DNA of 64,000 bases from Pseudomonadota bacterium. GTDB lineage: Bacteria > Pseudomonadota > Alphaproteobacteria > Sphingomonadales > Sphingomonadaceae. Shown here in pieces: positions 1 through 11,320 of the stretch. The stretch's first letter is position 1, and each line of letters begins with the position of its first letter. Location: assembly GCA_023400405.1 (NCBI GenBank), contig JAEXFD010000013.1, forward strand, positions 1-64,000, read 5' to 3'. The translations under genes and the position numbers were made by a program. The notes below the pieces were generated by a model, which saw only the letters and a program-made list of their open reading frames with translations, searched no databases and was not told the origin of the DNA.

Positions 1-2
1 CC

Positions 3-1570
3 GCGCTGGCGCGCGGCCCCCTCCACCAAGCCGCTGCGCGCCTTGGTCCCCCTCTCCGTTCCGGGGAGGAATTGAAGCGCCCCCTCATCACCTCCATCCG
101 CAAAGCCAACCGCATCGAGATCGCCGCCGCCTGCCCGCAGGCCCGCGCGCTGGGGCTGGCGCCGGGCATGGCGGTCACCCAGGCCCGCGCGCAGGTGCCG
201 GGGCTCGATATCCGCCCCGCCGATCCCGCGGGCGACGAAGCCGCGCTGCGTCGCCTCGCCCTGCTCGCGGCGCGGCGCTGGTCGCCGGGCACGGCGCTGT
301 CGGGCAGCGACGGGCTGCTCCTCGACCTGACCGGAACCGCGCATCTGTTCGGCGGTGAGGCGGCGATGGCGCAGCGCATCGTCCGCCTGCTCGCCCGCGC
401 CGGCTTCACCGCCCGCATCGCCATCGCCGACACGCCCGGCGCCGCCTGGGCCTTGGCGCGCTGGCGTGCCTCGCCGTTCGAGATCTGCCCGCCGGGCGCC
501 CAGGTGCAGGCGCTGGCCGGCCTGCCCACTCCGGCGCTGCGCATCGACGAAGCCGCGGTCGAGCTGCTGCGCCGGCTCGGCGTCGATCGCATCGGCCAGC
601 TCGCTGCGCTGCCGCGCGCGCCGCTCGTCCGCCGCTTCGGCGCGGCGACGGTGCTGCAGCTCGATCGCGCGCTCGGCCGCCTGCCCGAGCCGATCGATCC
701 GGTGATACCGCCGGAAGCGATCGTCGCCCGCCAGCGCTTCGCCGAGCCGATCGCCACGGCCGAGGCGATCGACCATTGGCTGGGCGAACTCGTGCCCCGC
801 CTTGCCGCCGCGCTGGAGGCCGAGGGGCTGGGCGTCCAGGCGCTCGAATGCATTGCCGATCGCATCGACGGCGTGCCCCAGCGCATCCGCATCGGCCTCG
901 CCCGGCCGAGCCGCGATCCCGCGCATCTGGTCCGGCTGCTCCGCCGGCGGATCGAGGATGTCGAGCCCGGCTATGGCATCGACGCCATCGCGCTGCATGT
1001 CCGCCGCGCCGCGCCGCTCGGCCCCGAGCCGGTGGTCGAGCGGCTCGACGAGGAAGCGGCGCCCGACCTCGCGACGCTGGTCGATACGCTGGCGACGCGG
1101 ATCGGCCAGCGCGCGATGTGGCGAGTGCGCCCGGTGGAGAGCGACGTGCCCGAACGCGCCGTCGCGCGCGATGCGGTGCTCGATCCGCCCGAGCGCGGCG
1201 GCGCCCGCGCCAGGCCCGACGATGTCCGCCAGCTCGATCGCAACCCGGCGCTGCATCCCTGGCACCCCGAATGGCCCAAGCCCGCGCGGCTGCTGCGCCG
1301 GCCCGAACGGCTCGACCATGTCATCGCCGAATTGCCCGATCATGCTCCGCGCCGATTCACCTGGCGCGGCCGTCCGCACCGCGTCGTGCGCGCCGACGGA
1401 CCCGAGCGCGTGCATGGCGAATGGTGGAAGCACGCGGCCGAGGCCGCCCATGTCCGCGACTATTTCCGCGTCGAGGACGAAGAGGGCCGCCGCTATTGGC
1501 TGTTCCGCCGCGGCGATGGCGAGCAGAGCGTGACCGGCGATTTGAGCTGGTATCTCCACGGGGTGTTCGG

Positions 1571-1574
<4 letters not shown>
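3..1574 (+). CDS. imuB: ImuB, inactive Y-family DNA polymerase homologue of the mutasome (5' end cut by window)
   Basis: ImuB bridges ImuA, the beta clamp and DnaE2 during SOS-induced translesion synthesis in alphaproteobacteria such as Caulobacter. The reading frame is open to the left edge. The first readable family-like stretch (RPLITSIRKANRIEIAAA, then ALGLAPGMAVTQARAQVPGL) matches the part just after the usual N-terminus, so the true start lies upstream; a TTG at 72 is only a possible internal start. The rest shows the Y-family palm/fingers region, the helix-hairpin-helix part (LLRRLGVDRIGQLAALPRAPL) and the characteristic ImuB tail (RDYFRVEDEEGRRYWLFR). The stop overlaps the dnaE2 start (ATGA), so the two are translationally coupled. 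imuA would be expected just upstream, outside the window. LexA control is known for the family but cannot be checked here. Confidence 0.9.
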
Positions 1575-4899
<3,325 letters not shown>

Positions 4900-4900
<1 letters not shown>

Positions 4901-5433
4901 TGGCCACCAACCGCTTCCTCTTCGCCCTGCTGCCGCCGCCGCTGCCGCGCAACCTGATCGGCGTGCAGCGTGACCAGCTTGGGATCGCCGAAAGCGTGGT
5001 CGAAAACGAGCGACTGCACATCACGCTCGGCATCACCGAAGATTATGAGCAGCAACCCTATGCCGAAGTGCAGCGGCTGATCGAAATCGGCGCGCAGGTT
5101 TCGGCGGCGCCGGTTCCGGTGACGCTCGATCGGGTCTCCGCCAGCAACGAGACGATCGCGCTGCGCCCGAGCCGCAAGATCGATGCGCTGGCCGAGCTGG
5201 TCCACCGATTGCAGCAGGGCCTCGCCCGCGCCGGATTGCTACGGCGGAGCTGGAACTATCATCCGCATATGACCCTGCTTTACCGCAAGGGCACGCCCTT
5301 CACGCGCACGATCACGCCGATCGGCTGGGAAGCCATCGATTTCGTGCTGATCCACAGCCTGATCGGCGCGCACCGCCATGTCGAGCTCGGCCGCTGGCCA
5401 TTGGTCGATCGGCAGGGCGCATTCGGCTTTTAG
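4900..5433 (+). CDS. 2'-5' RNA ligase / cyclic phosphodiesterase family protein
   Basis: A 177-aa member of the 2H phosphoesterase superfamily, whose members act on 2'-5' or 2',3'-cyclic phosphodiester bonds in RNA. Both signature HxT motifs are visible: HIT at residues 40-42 and HMT at 123-125, spaced as in ThpR/LigT-like proteins. The ATG overlaps the dnaE2 stop (TGATG), so the gene is the third member of the imuB-dnaE2 run. Its substrate cannot be read from sequence, and a role in the SOS response is only suggested by position. It is followed by a long inverted repeat that separates it from the convergent genes. Confidence 0.85.
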
Positions 5434-5455
5434 GGCGTGCGGTGCTAAGCCGTTT

Positions 5456-5557
5456 CTGCTCCCCGGCGAAGGCCGGGGCCCAGTTGCCATGTCGCCGGAG
5501 AGGCTGTCTCGCCTCTTTAATGGCCCGATACTGGGCCCCGGCCTTCGCCGGCGAACA
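5456..5557. repeat. Long inverted repeat (intergenic palindromic element, type B copy 1)
   Basis: Two arms of about 29 bases (5456-5484 and 5530-5557) are near-perfect reverse complements. Each is built around a small hairpin CCCCGGC-GAAG-GCCGGGG and CCCAGT. The left arm plus its flank is identical for more than 30 bases to 52110-52142, so this is a dispersed element. It sits between two convergent genes, where it could also stop transcription in both directions. Confidence 0.8.
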
Positions 5558-5577
5558 GCTGTTTCAAGCCGGCAACC

Positions 5578-6146
5578 CTAGAATCCCAAACCCAGTTGCG
5601 GCAGGTCGCGAGTGACGACGCCGTCGCGCACCTCGACGCCTTCGATTGCCAGCATGAGCGCCTTGGAATAAGCGCCGCCCGGCGCAGAGAAGCCGCCGAT
5701 CCTGCCGTTCGCGGCGGTCACGCGGTGGCAGGGAATGATCAGCGGCACCGGGTTGGCCGCCATCGCCTGCCCGACATCGCGGGCGAACTCCGGCCCCGCC
5801 TCCAGCGACTTGGCGATCGCGCCATAGGTCGCCGTCTCGCCCCAGCCGAGCGTCCGCACCGCGGCGTAGACGCGCGCAAAAAAGGGCTCCTGCGCCCCAA
5901 GATCACTGGCACCCGAGCGAAATCGACACGCTCCCCGGCGAAATAGCGCCGCGCATCGTCGATCACTGCCTGTACCGCGAGCGGCGGCGCCGTTAGCTGC
6001 GCATCGGGCAAGCGGCGGAGCAACGCCCGTTCCGCGTCCTGCGCCGTGCCCGCAGGTAGCCGGAAGCCGGTGATGCCCAGCGCATTCCAGCCGATCGCGG
6101 CGAAGCCGGCGCCGGTTTCGAACACGCTGCCGGCGTTCAGGCTCAC
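5578..6146 (-). pseudogene. ogt: Methylated-DNA-protein-cysteine methyltransferase (Ogt/MGMT), frameshifted
   Basis: The Ogt family transfers alkyl groups from O6-alkylguanine to its own cysteine. The GTG start at 6146 overlaps the upstream hydrolase stop (GTGA). The first part (MSLNAGSVFETGAGFAAIGW to VDFARVPV) is in one frame. The second (LGAQEPFFARVYAAV, active-site IIPCHRV, then GRIGGFSAPGGAYSKALM) is in another. The shift lies at about 5904/5905: one extra base after GTGCCAGT would restore the expected VPVDLGAQEPFF, giving a protein of about 189 aa. The active-site cysteine is intact in the second part. The break is either a real recent loss or a sequencing error in a G/C-rich run. An internal GTG at 5859 could only express a fragment lacking the N-terminal domain. 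Confidence 0.8.
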
Positions 6147-7147
6147 CCCCCGACGGTCTGCTCGATCACGCCGAAGATCGGATGGTGACGATCGTCCTCG
6201 GCCCAGATCCGCACCGTATCGCCCGCCTTGAGGAACGGCGTCTCGGCCGCGCCGCCCCGGATCGTCTCGATCGTGCGGATTTCGGCGATGCACGAATAGC
6301 CGACGCCGCCCTCGCTCACCGGCTTGCCCGGGCCACCATCCGCATCGCGGTTCGAGACGGTGCCCGATCCGATGATCGTGCCCGCGCCCAGCGCCCGCGT
6401 CTTGGCGGCATGGGCGATCAGCGTGCCGAAATCGAAGGTCATGTCCTCGCCCGCCTCGGCGCGGCCGAAGGGCTGGCCGTTCAGATCGACCATCAGCTTG
6501 CGGTGGAGCTTGCCGTCGCGCCACCACTCGCCCAGCGAATCGGGTGTGACGAACACCGGCGAAAAGGCGCTGGCCGGTTTGGACTGGAAGAAGCCAAAGC
6601 CCTTGGCGAGCTCGCCGGGGATGAGGTTGCGCAAGCTCACGTCATTGGTCAGACCGACCAGCCGCACCGCCGCCAGTGCTTCCTCGCGGCTCGCGCCCAG
6701 CGGCACGTCGCCCGTCACCACCACCACTTCGCCCTCGAGGTCGCAGCCCCAGCTCTCGTCGGCGAGCGGGATCGGATCGCGCGGGCCGAGAAAGCCGTCG
6801 CTGCCGCCCTGGTACATCAGCGGATCGTGCCAGAAGCTGTCGGGCATCTCGGCACCTCGCGCCTGCCGCACCAGCGCGACATGGTTCACATAGGCCGAGC
6901 CGTCCGCCCATTGATAGGCGCGCGGAAGCGGCGCGGCGGCGAAGCGCTCGTGGAAGCGCTCGCGCGGGATCACTTCATGGTCGAGATCGGTGGCGAGGTT
7001 GCGCAGCGCACCTTCCGCCTGGTCCCAATTGTCGAGCGCCGCCTGCAGCGTCGGCGCGATCATGTCGGCACTGGCATACCAGGCCAGGTCGCTCGACACG
7101 ACGACGAGCTTGCCGTCCCGCCCATGTTTGAGGCTTGCCAGTTTCAT
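6143..7147 (-). CDS. Fumarylacetoacetate hydrolase family protein
   Basis: A 334-aa member of the FAH superfamily, which cleaves C-C bonds in acylpyruvate-type substrates; the best-known reaction is the last step of tyrosine degradation. Visible family features include the metal-site region (GCDLEGEVVVVTG), GFFQSKPASAFSPVFVTPD, and the C-terminal IGSGTVSN, GYSCIAEIRTIE and GDTVRIWAED motifs. Its arrangement with a long N-terminal portion resembles the bacterial two-domain proteins often annotated as FAH family. No homogentisate dioxygenase is adjacent, so the substrate is not certain. It starts with ATG and is transcribed ahead of the broken ogt gene, with a four-base overlap. Confidence 0.85.
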   Translation of the reverse strand: MKLASLKHGRDGKLVVVSSDLAWYASADMIAPTLQAALDNWDQAEGALRNLATDLDHEVIPRERFHERFAAAPLPRAYQWADGSAYVNHVALVRQARGAEMPDSFWHDPLMYQGGSDGFLGPRDPIPLADESWGCDLEGEVVVVTGDVPLGASREEALAAVRLVGLTNDVSLRNLIPGELAKGFGFFQSKPASAFSPVFVTPDSLGEWWRDGKLHRKLMVDLNGQPFGRAEAGEDMTFDFGTLIAHAAKTRALGAGTIIGSGTVSNRDADGGPGKPVSEGGVGYSCIAEIRTIETIRGGAAETPFLKAGDTVRIWAEDDRHHPIFGVIEQTVGG

Positions 7148-7296
7148 GTGCGCTCCTTCTCCTGTTTCGAATCCTTAGCCCTTGACGCGGGGCGCGGCCA
7201 AGGCCATTCGCGCCGCGCATTTGATGAAAAGCCCGGCCGCCGAGTCCTGTCGAAGGGCGGCCAGGGTCCGCTCGGCAGGCGGGGACGTGTATCCAA

Positions 7297-8586
7297 ATGG
7301 CCAATGTCGCAGTGATCGGCGCCCAGTGGGGCGATGAAGGCAAGGGCAAGATCGTCGATTGGCTCGCCGAGCGCGCCGACATGGTCGTGCGTTTCCAGGG
7401 CGGCCACAATGCCGGTCACACGCTGGTGGTGGGCGAGGCGGTTTACAAGCTGTCGCTGCTGCCCTCGGGCATCGTGCGCGGCACGCCTAGCGTGATCGGC
7501 AATGGCGTGGTGCTCGATCCCTGGGCGCTGCGCGACGAAGTCGAGCGGATCCGCGCCCAGGGCATCGACGTGACGCCGGACACGCTGCTGATCGCCGACA
7601 ATTGCGCGCTGATCCTGCCCTTTCACCGCGATCTCGACGGGCTGCGTGAGGATGCGAGCGGCGCCGGCAAGATCGGCACCACGCGGCGCGGCATCGGCCC
7701 GGCCTATGAGGACAAGGTCGGCCGCCGGGCAATCCGGGTGTGCGACCTTGCCCATCTCGACGATCTCGGGCCGCAGCTCGATCGCCTGACCGCGCATCAC
7801 GACGCCCTGCGCGCCGGCTTCGGCGAGCCGCCGATCGACCGCGCCGCGCTGATCGCCCAGCTGCGCGAAGTCGCCGGCTTCGTGCTGCCCTATGCGCGCC
7901 CCGTTTGGCATACGCTCAACGCAGCGCGCGCCGCCGGCCGGCGCATCCTGTTCGAAGGCGCACAGGGCGTGCTGCTCGACATCGATCACGGCACCTATCC
8001 GTTCGTCACCTCGTCGAACACGGTGGCGGGCACCGCGGCCTCGGGCTCGGGCCTGGGGCCGGGGGCGGTGGGCTTCGTGCTCGGGATCGCCAAGGCCTAT
8101 ACCACCCGCGTCGGATCGGGGCCGTTCCCGACCGAGCAGGACAATGAGGTGGGTGAGCGGCTCGGCACGCGCGGGCGCGAGTTCGGCACGGTGACGGGGC
8201 GCAAGCGGCGCTGCGGCTGGCTCGATGCGGTGCTGCTGCGCCAGTCGGTCGCGGTCTCGGGGATCACCGGCATCGCGCTCACCAAGCTCGACGTCCTCGA
8301 CGGCTTCGACGAGATCCGGGTGTGCACCGGCTATCGGCTGCGCGGCGAGACGCTCGATTATTATCCGGCCCATGCCGCCGATCAGGCCGCGGTCGAGCCG
8401 GTCTATGAGGCGATGCCGGGCTGGCACGAATCGACCGCCGGCGCGCGCAGCTGGGCGGATCTGCCCGCCGCGGCAATCAAATATATCCGCCGGGTGGAGG
8501 AGCTGATCCGCTGCCCGGTGACGCTGGTCTCGACCAGCCCCGAGCGCGACGACACGATCCTGGTTCGCGATCCCTTCGCCGACTGA
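7297..8586 (+). CDS. purA: Adenylosuccinate synthetase
   Basis: Catalyses GTP-dependent formation of adenylosuccinate from IMP and aspartate, the first committed step to AMP. The 429-aa length is typical. The GTP-binding loop GDEGKGK is at residues 12-18 and GGHNAGHT at 35-42. TTRRGIGPAYEDK, FEGAQGVLLDIDHGTYPFVTSS and GRKRRCGWLDAV are all family signatures. The ATG has little recognisable Shine-Dalgarno sequence but begins the conserved N-terminus MANVAVIGAQWGDE. It stands alone, divergent from the hydrolase gene, with a hairpin downstream. Confidence 0.97.
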   Translation: MANVAVIGAQWGDEGKGKIVDWLAERADMVVRFQGGHNAGHTLVVGEAVYKLSLLPSGIVRGTPSVIGNGVVLDPWALRDEVERIRAQGIDVTPDTLLIADNCALILPFHRDLDGLREDASGAGKIGTTRRGIGPAYEDKVGRRAIRVCDLAHLDDLGPQLDRLTAHHDALRAGFGEPPIDRAALIAQLREVAGFVLPYARPVWHTLNAARAAGRRILFEGAQGVLLDIDHGTYPFVTSSNTVAGTAASGSGLGPGAVGFVLGIAKAYTTRVGSGPFPTEQDNEVGERLGTRGREFGTVTGRKRRCGWLDAVLLRQSVAVSGITGIALTKLDVLDGFDEIRVCTGYRLRGETLDYYPAHAADQAAVEPVYEAMPGWHESTAGARSWADLPAAAIKYIRRVEELIRCPVTLVSTSPERDDTILVRDPFAD

Positions 8587-8615
8587 GCGCCGGCGCCGCC
8601 CCCAAAACGGAGCGG

Positions 8616-8655
8616 CCCGCCCTTCGCTCCCGCGGCTCCCAAGCGGGAGGGCGGG
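8616..8655. terminator. Hairpin between convergent purA and small secreted-protein gene
   Basis: Two stacked stems: CTCCCGC (8627-8633) pairs with GCGGGAG (8643-8649), and CCCGCC (8616-8621) pairs with GGCGGG (8650-8655), separated by a one-sided bulge. There is no U-tract, so rho-independent termination is only likely. Confidence 0.5.
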
Positions 8656-8689
8656 GCCAAGGACGGGCCAGAACCGGTGCGAAACCCGC

Positions 8690-8980
8690 TTAGTGCTGCG
8701 GACCCTTCTTGCTGCGCTTGTGATGCTTCGGCTCGGTCGTCGCCGCCGGATCCGATGCCGGCGTCGCGCTGTCGGTCGGGCTCGGTGCGGTCGTCGCATC
8801 GGGGGCCGGGGCCGGGGCCGGGCTGGTGGTCGATGGGTCGGTCGGCGGAGCCGTCGTCGTGCTGCTCGACGGAGCGGTCGTAGTCGTGCCGGAATCGGGG
8901 GTGGTGCTTGGCGTGGTCTGCGCAAGGGCGGCCGGAGCGATCAGCAGCGCCGCAGCGCCGATCAGGGGTTTAACGAACAT
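8690..8980 (-). CDS. Small secreted Thr/Pro/Ser-rich protein
   Basis: A 96-aa product with a clear Sec signal peptide (MFVKPLIGAAALLIAPAALA, cleavage after AQ likely). A low-complexity tail rich in T, P, S, A and D follows, ending in a short basic segment (KHHKRSKKGPQH). The ATG at 8980 is preceded by GGAGG about ten bases away; a TTG nine bases earlier sits on top of the ribosome site and is unlikely. No enzyme motif is visible. Proteins like this are usually annotated as hypothetical; the composition would suit a flexible periplasmic or cell-wall linker, which is inference. Confidence 0.65.
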   Translation of the reverse strand: MFVKPLIGAAALLIAPAALAQTTPSTTPDSGTTTTAPSSSTTTAPPTDPSTTSPAPAPAPDATTAPSPTDSATPASDPAATTEPKHHKRSKKGPQH

Positions 8981-9070
8981 ACCGGGCAATCCTCCTTCGG
9001 TTGTTGCCGGCCCCTGTTTGGCGCCTCCGATGTGTCCGCTATGTTTCCAAAGATTTCAGCCCGCCCCGGC

Positions 9071-9103
9071 CTGGGCTCGCTTCGTTGTCGAGGCGAGCCC
9101 GGG
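9071..9103 (-). terminator. Hairpin downstream of aroC
   Basis: GGGCTCGC (9073-9080) and GCGAGCCC (9093-9100) form an eight-base stem about 40-70 bases after the aroC stop. No strong U-tract follows on the minus strand, so it could equally be a repeat-type palindrome. Confidence 0.4.
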
Positions 9104-9140
9104 TCCGGACGAGCCGAAACAAGCGGTTACTTCGCCTCAG

Positions 9141-10211
9141 TCAGCCGACCTGGGCGCGGTGGAGCAGCTTCTGGTCGGCCAGCACAAGCGCGACCATCGC
9201 TTCGACCACCGGTACGCCGCGGATGCCCACACAGGGATCGTGCCTGCCCTTGGTCATGATCTCGCTCGCCTCGCCTTCGCGGGTGATCGTCTCGACCGGG
9301 GTCAGGATCGAACTGGTCGGCTTGAACGCCGCGCGCACTCGTACGGGCTGGCCGGTCGAGATGCCGCCGGCGATGCCCCCGGCATGGTTTGCCAGGAAAT
9401 GTGGCCGGCCGTCATTGCCGGGCCGCATCGCATCGGCATTGCCTTCGCCGGTCAATGCCGCGGCGGCGAAGCCGTCGCCGATCTCGACGCCCTTCACGGC
9501 ATTGATCGACATGACCGCCGCGGCGAGCTCGCTGTCGAGCTTGGCATAGAGCGGAGCCCCCCAGCCCGGCGGCACGCCCGTCGCCTCGCACGCGACGACC
9601 GCGCCGAGCGAAGAGCCCGCCTTGCGCGCGCCATCGACCAACGCTTCCCAACGCCGCGCGGCGGCCGGATCGGGGCAGAAGAACGGGTTGTTCCCGATCT
9701 CGCCCGCGTCGAAATTGGCATAGTCGATCGCGTCGCCGCCGATCGCCTCGACCCAGGCGGTGATCGTCACTTCGGGAATCGCCAGCCGCGCCACGGCGCC
9801 GGCCGCCACTCGCGCCGCGGTCTCGCGCGCCGAGCTGCGCCCGCCGCCGCGATAGTCGCGAAAACCGTATTTCGCGTCATAGGCATAATCGGCATGGCCG
9901 GGCCGATAGGCCTTGGCGACCTCCGAATAGTCCTTCGATCGCTGGTCGACATTGTCGATGTGCAGCGCGATTGGCGTCCCGGTAGTGCGGCCTTCGAACA
10001 CGCCGGAAAGGATGCGGACCTGGTCCGGTTCCTGGCGCTGGGTGGTGAAACGCGACTGGCCGGGGCGCCGCTTGTCGAGGAAGGGCTGGATATCGGCTTC
10101 GGACAGGGAAAGCCCGGGCGGGCAGCCATCGACGACCGCGCCGAGCGCCGGCCCGTGGCTTTCCCCCCAGGTGGTGAACCGGAAGACACGACCGAAGCTG
10201 TTGTAGCTCAT
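9141..10211 (-). CDS. aroC: Chorismate synthase
   Basis: Converts 5-enolpyruvylshikimate 3-phosphate to chorismate using reduced FMN, the last step of the shikimate pathway. The 356-aa length is normal. Signatures include GESHGPALGAVVDGCPPG near residue 16, FLDKRRPGQS, YDAKYGFRDYRGGGRSSARE, and the C-terminal RHDPCVGIRGVPVVEAM. The ATG overlaps the stop of the upstream DUF2442 gene by four bases, placing aroC at the end of a minus-strand operon that starts with yihY/fabI. A hairpin follows. Confidence 0.97.
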   Translation of the reverse strand: MSYNSFGRVFRFTTWGESHGPALGAVVDGCPPGLSLSEADIQPFLDKRRPGQSRFTTQRQEPDQVRILSGVFEGRTTGTPIALHIDNVDQRSKDYSEVAKAYRPGHADYAYDAKYGFRDYRGGGRSSARETAARVAAGAVARLAIPEVTITAWVEAIGGDAIDYANFDAGEIGNNPFFCPDPAAARRWEALVDGARKAGSSLGAVVACEATGVPPGWGAPLYAKLDSELAAAVMSINAVKGVEIGDGFAAAALTGEGNADAMRPGNDGRPHFLANHAGGIAGGISTGQPVRVRAAFKPTSSILTPVETITREGEASEIMTKGRHDPCVGIRGVPVVEAMVALVLADQKLLHRAQVG

Positions 10212-10471
10212 TCGGCGGCTTGGGCCGAGGAAGGCGTTTCAAGGCGATCGGCCAGCAGGCTTGCGATCGAAATATCCTCGTCCAGCGCTTCCCAATGGAT
10301 GCCGCTTGGCGAAAGGAAGAAGTCGGCACGCTGCGCCGCGCTGCCCTTCAGCAGCCGCGGATACCAAGCGAGCGGCACGCCAATCGTCCGCCCGTCCTCC
10401 AGGCTCACCCACATCGAATCCTCGTCAAACTCAACGTGGGTCGCTTCAGGCGAAAAAGGCGTTCCATGCAT
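10208..10471 (-). CDS. DUF2442 domain protein, second tandem pair
   Basis: An 87-aa protein matching the DUF2442 pattern: a small beta domain (VEFDEDSMWVSLEDGRTIGVPLAWYPRLL) followed by the hallmark IHWEALDEDISIASLL. The ATG at 10471 has AGGA eight bases upstream; a TTG two codons earlier would also be possible. Its start lies inside the 3' end of the upstream DUF4160 gene and its stop overlaps the aroC start. Members often sit next to DUF4160 genes and are suspected to bind DNA or act as the partner of a small toxin-like protein; no function is proven as far as I know. Confidence 0.75.
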   Translation of the reverse strand: MHGTPFSPEATHVEFDEDSMWVSLEDGRTIGVPLAWYPRLLKGSAAQRADFFLSPSGIHWEALDEDISIASLLADRLETPSSAQAAE

Positions 10472-10688
10472 CTTCAATTTCCTGCCGCCGCCGCGCGACG
10501 ATCGCTTCGACCTCGCGCAGCTCGCGAGGGCTCAGTCTCCTGTTATAGGCGACGCGAACCTCCGGATACAGCCATAGCTTCGCATCGGCACCCGGCCGCG
10601 CCACATGGACATGAACCGGTTCGCGCGGATTGCCTTCGCTCGAATAGAAATGGAAGCGATATCCGGCTTCCCGAAAGACGACAGGCAT
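10446..10688 (-). CDS. DUF4160 domain protein, second tandem pair
   Basis: An 80-aa protein with the DUF4160 hallmarks: MPVVFREAGYRFHFYSSEGN, the histidine motif PVHVHV, and a charged C-terminal helix (RELREVEAIVARRRQEIEDAWNAFF). The ATG at 10688 is clear. The 3' end overlaps the next gene by 26 bases, implying coupled expression with its DUF2442 partner. It lies 42 bases after the first DUF2442 gene. A role as the toxin-like half of a two-gene module is inference from gene pairing only. Confidence 0.75.
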   Translation of the reverse strand: MPVVFREAGYRFHFYSSEGNPREPVHVHVARPGADAKLWLYPEVRVAYNRRLSPRELREVEAIVARRRQEIEDAWNAFFA

Positions 10689-10730
10689 GGCTTTTCCTCC
10701 GCACGCAGCGGCTTCGCGATCGGACCCGGC

Positions 10731-11084
10731 TCATTCGGCGGCTTCGGAGTCCCAGCCGCCGCCAAAGCGTTCGGCCATGTAGCGCGCGCTGCCGAACCTG
10801 CCGGCGAGCAGGCCCTCGACCGTCAGATCAACGTCCAGCGCTTCCCAATGCAGCCCAAACCCGGCGCCGGCGATTTCGACGGTGGCGAGCTGCGAGTCGC
10901 TGGCATCCTCCAGGCCCTGTGCGAGCCGGGCCGGGAAGGCGAAAACCGCACCGCTGACCAAGTCTATCACGACTTGCCCCGTATCCCGATCATAGCGAAC
11001 CACACGCGCGCGCGGCTTGATCGCCAGGTCGATCTCGCCCCGCCGCACGGCCGCTTCGAATTGTGCCTGGGTCAGTTCACCCAT
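10731..11084 (-). CDS. DUF2442 domain protein, first tandem pair (longer form)
   Basis: A 117-aa DUF2442 protein. It has an N-terminal helix (ELTQAQFEAAVRRGEID), then a beta-rich core (ARVVRYDRDTGQVVIDLVSG), then the conserved LHWEALDVDLTVEGLL seen in its shorter neighbour. It ends in a Gly/Trp-rich tail. The ATG at 11084 lies within the end of the upstream DUF4160 gene (8-base overlap). The longer N-terminus and different tail show that the two DUF2442 copies are diverged paralogues, not a recent duplication. Confidence 0.75.
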   Translation of the reverse strand: MGELTQAQFEAAVRRGEIDLAIKPRARVVRYDRDTGQVVIDLVSGAVFAFPARLAQGLEDASDSQLATVEIAGAGFGLHWEALDVDLTVEGLLAGRFGSARYMAERFGGGWDSEAAE

Positions 11085-11316
11085 GGATACGGTTCCACTG
11101 TTCGAGCAGGTATTCGCGCTTCTCTCGCACGATCCTGAGAGCGCGTCGACTCTCGCGGAAATCAGCTCCTACTGCGCGAACGAGCATCGGTTTGCCGTCG
11201 GCTCCGCCCAAGGCGATCTTGCTCTCGCCGTTGCCAAAGACATGCACATGGGGCGGCGGATGATCATCGGTGTAGATCACCACGCGCAATGCACCCTCGC
11301 GCAAGACCGTCGGCAC
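11077..11316 (-). CDS. DUF4160 domain protein, first tandem pair
   Basis: A 79-aa DUF4160 protein: MPTVLREGALRVVIYTDDH, the histidine motif PPPHVHV, then KIALGG and a basic C-terminal helix (ESRRALRIVREKREYLLEQW). The GTG start at 11316 is only four bases after the fabI stop, so it is read from the fabI transcript. It aligns with the second DUF4160 protein at both ends and at the HVHV motif but differs over most of the middle. Confidence 0.75.
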   Translation of the reverse strand: MPTVLREGALRVVIYTDDHPPPHVHVFGNGESKIALGGADGKPMLVRAVGADFRESRRALRIVREKREYLLEQWNRIHG

Positions 11317-11320
11317 CTGC

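Noticed and set aside
7144..8925. Antisense frame opposite purA
   Set aside because: Begins in an Arg/Pro-rich run and lacks any motif; purA is unmistakable.
8690..8980. Ice-nucleation or mucin-like repeat protein
   Set aside because: The Thr/Pro-rich tail is low complexity without a regular repeat unit.
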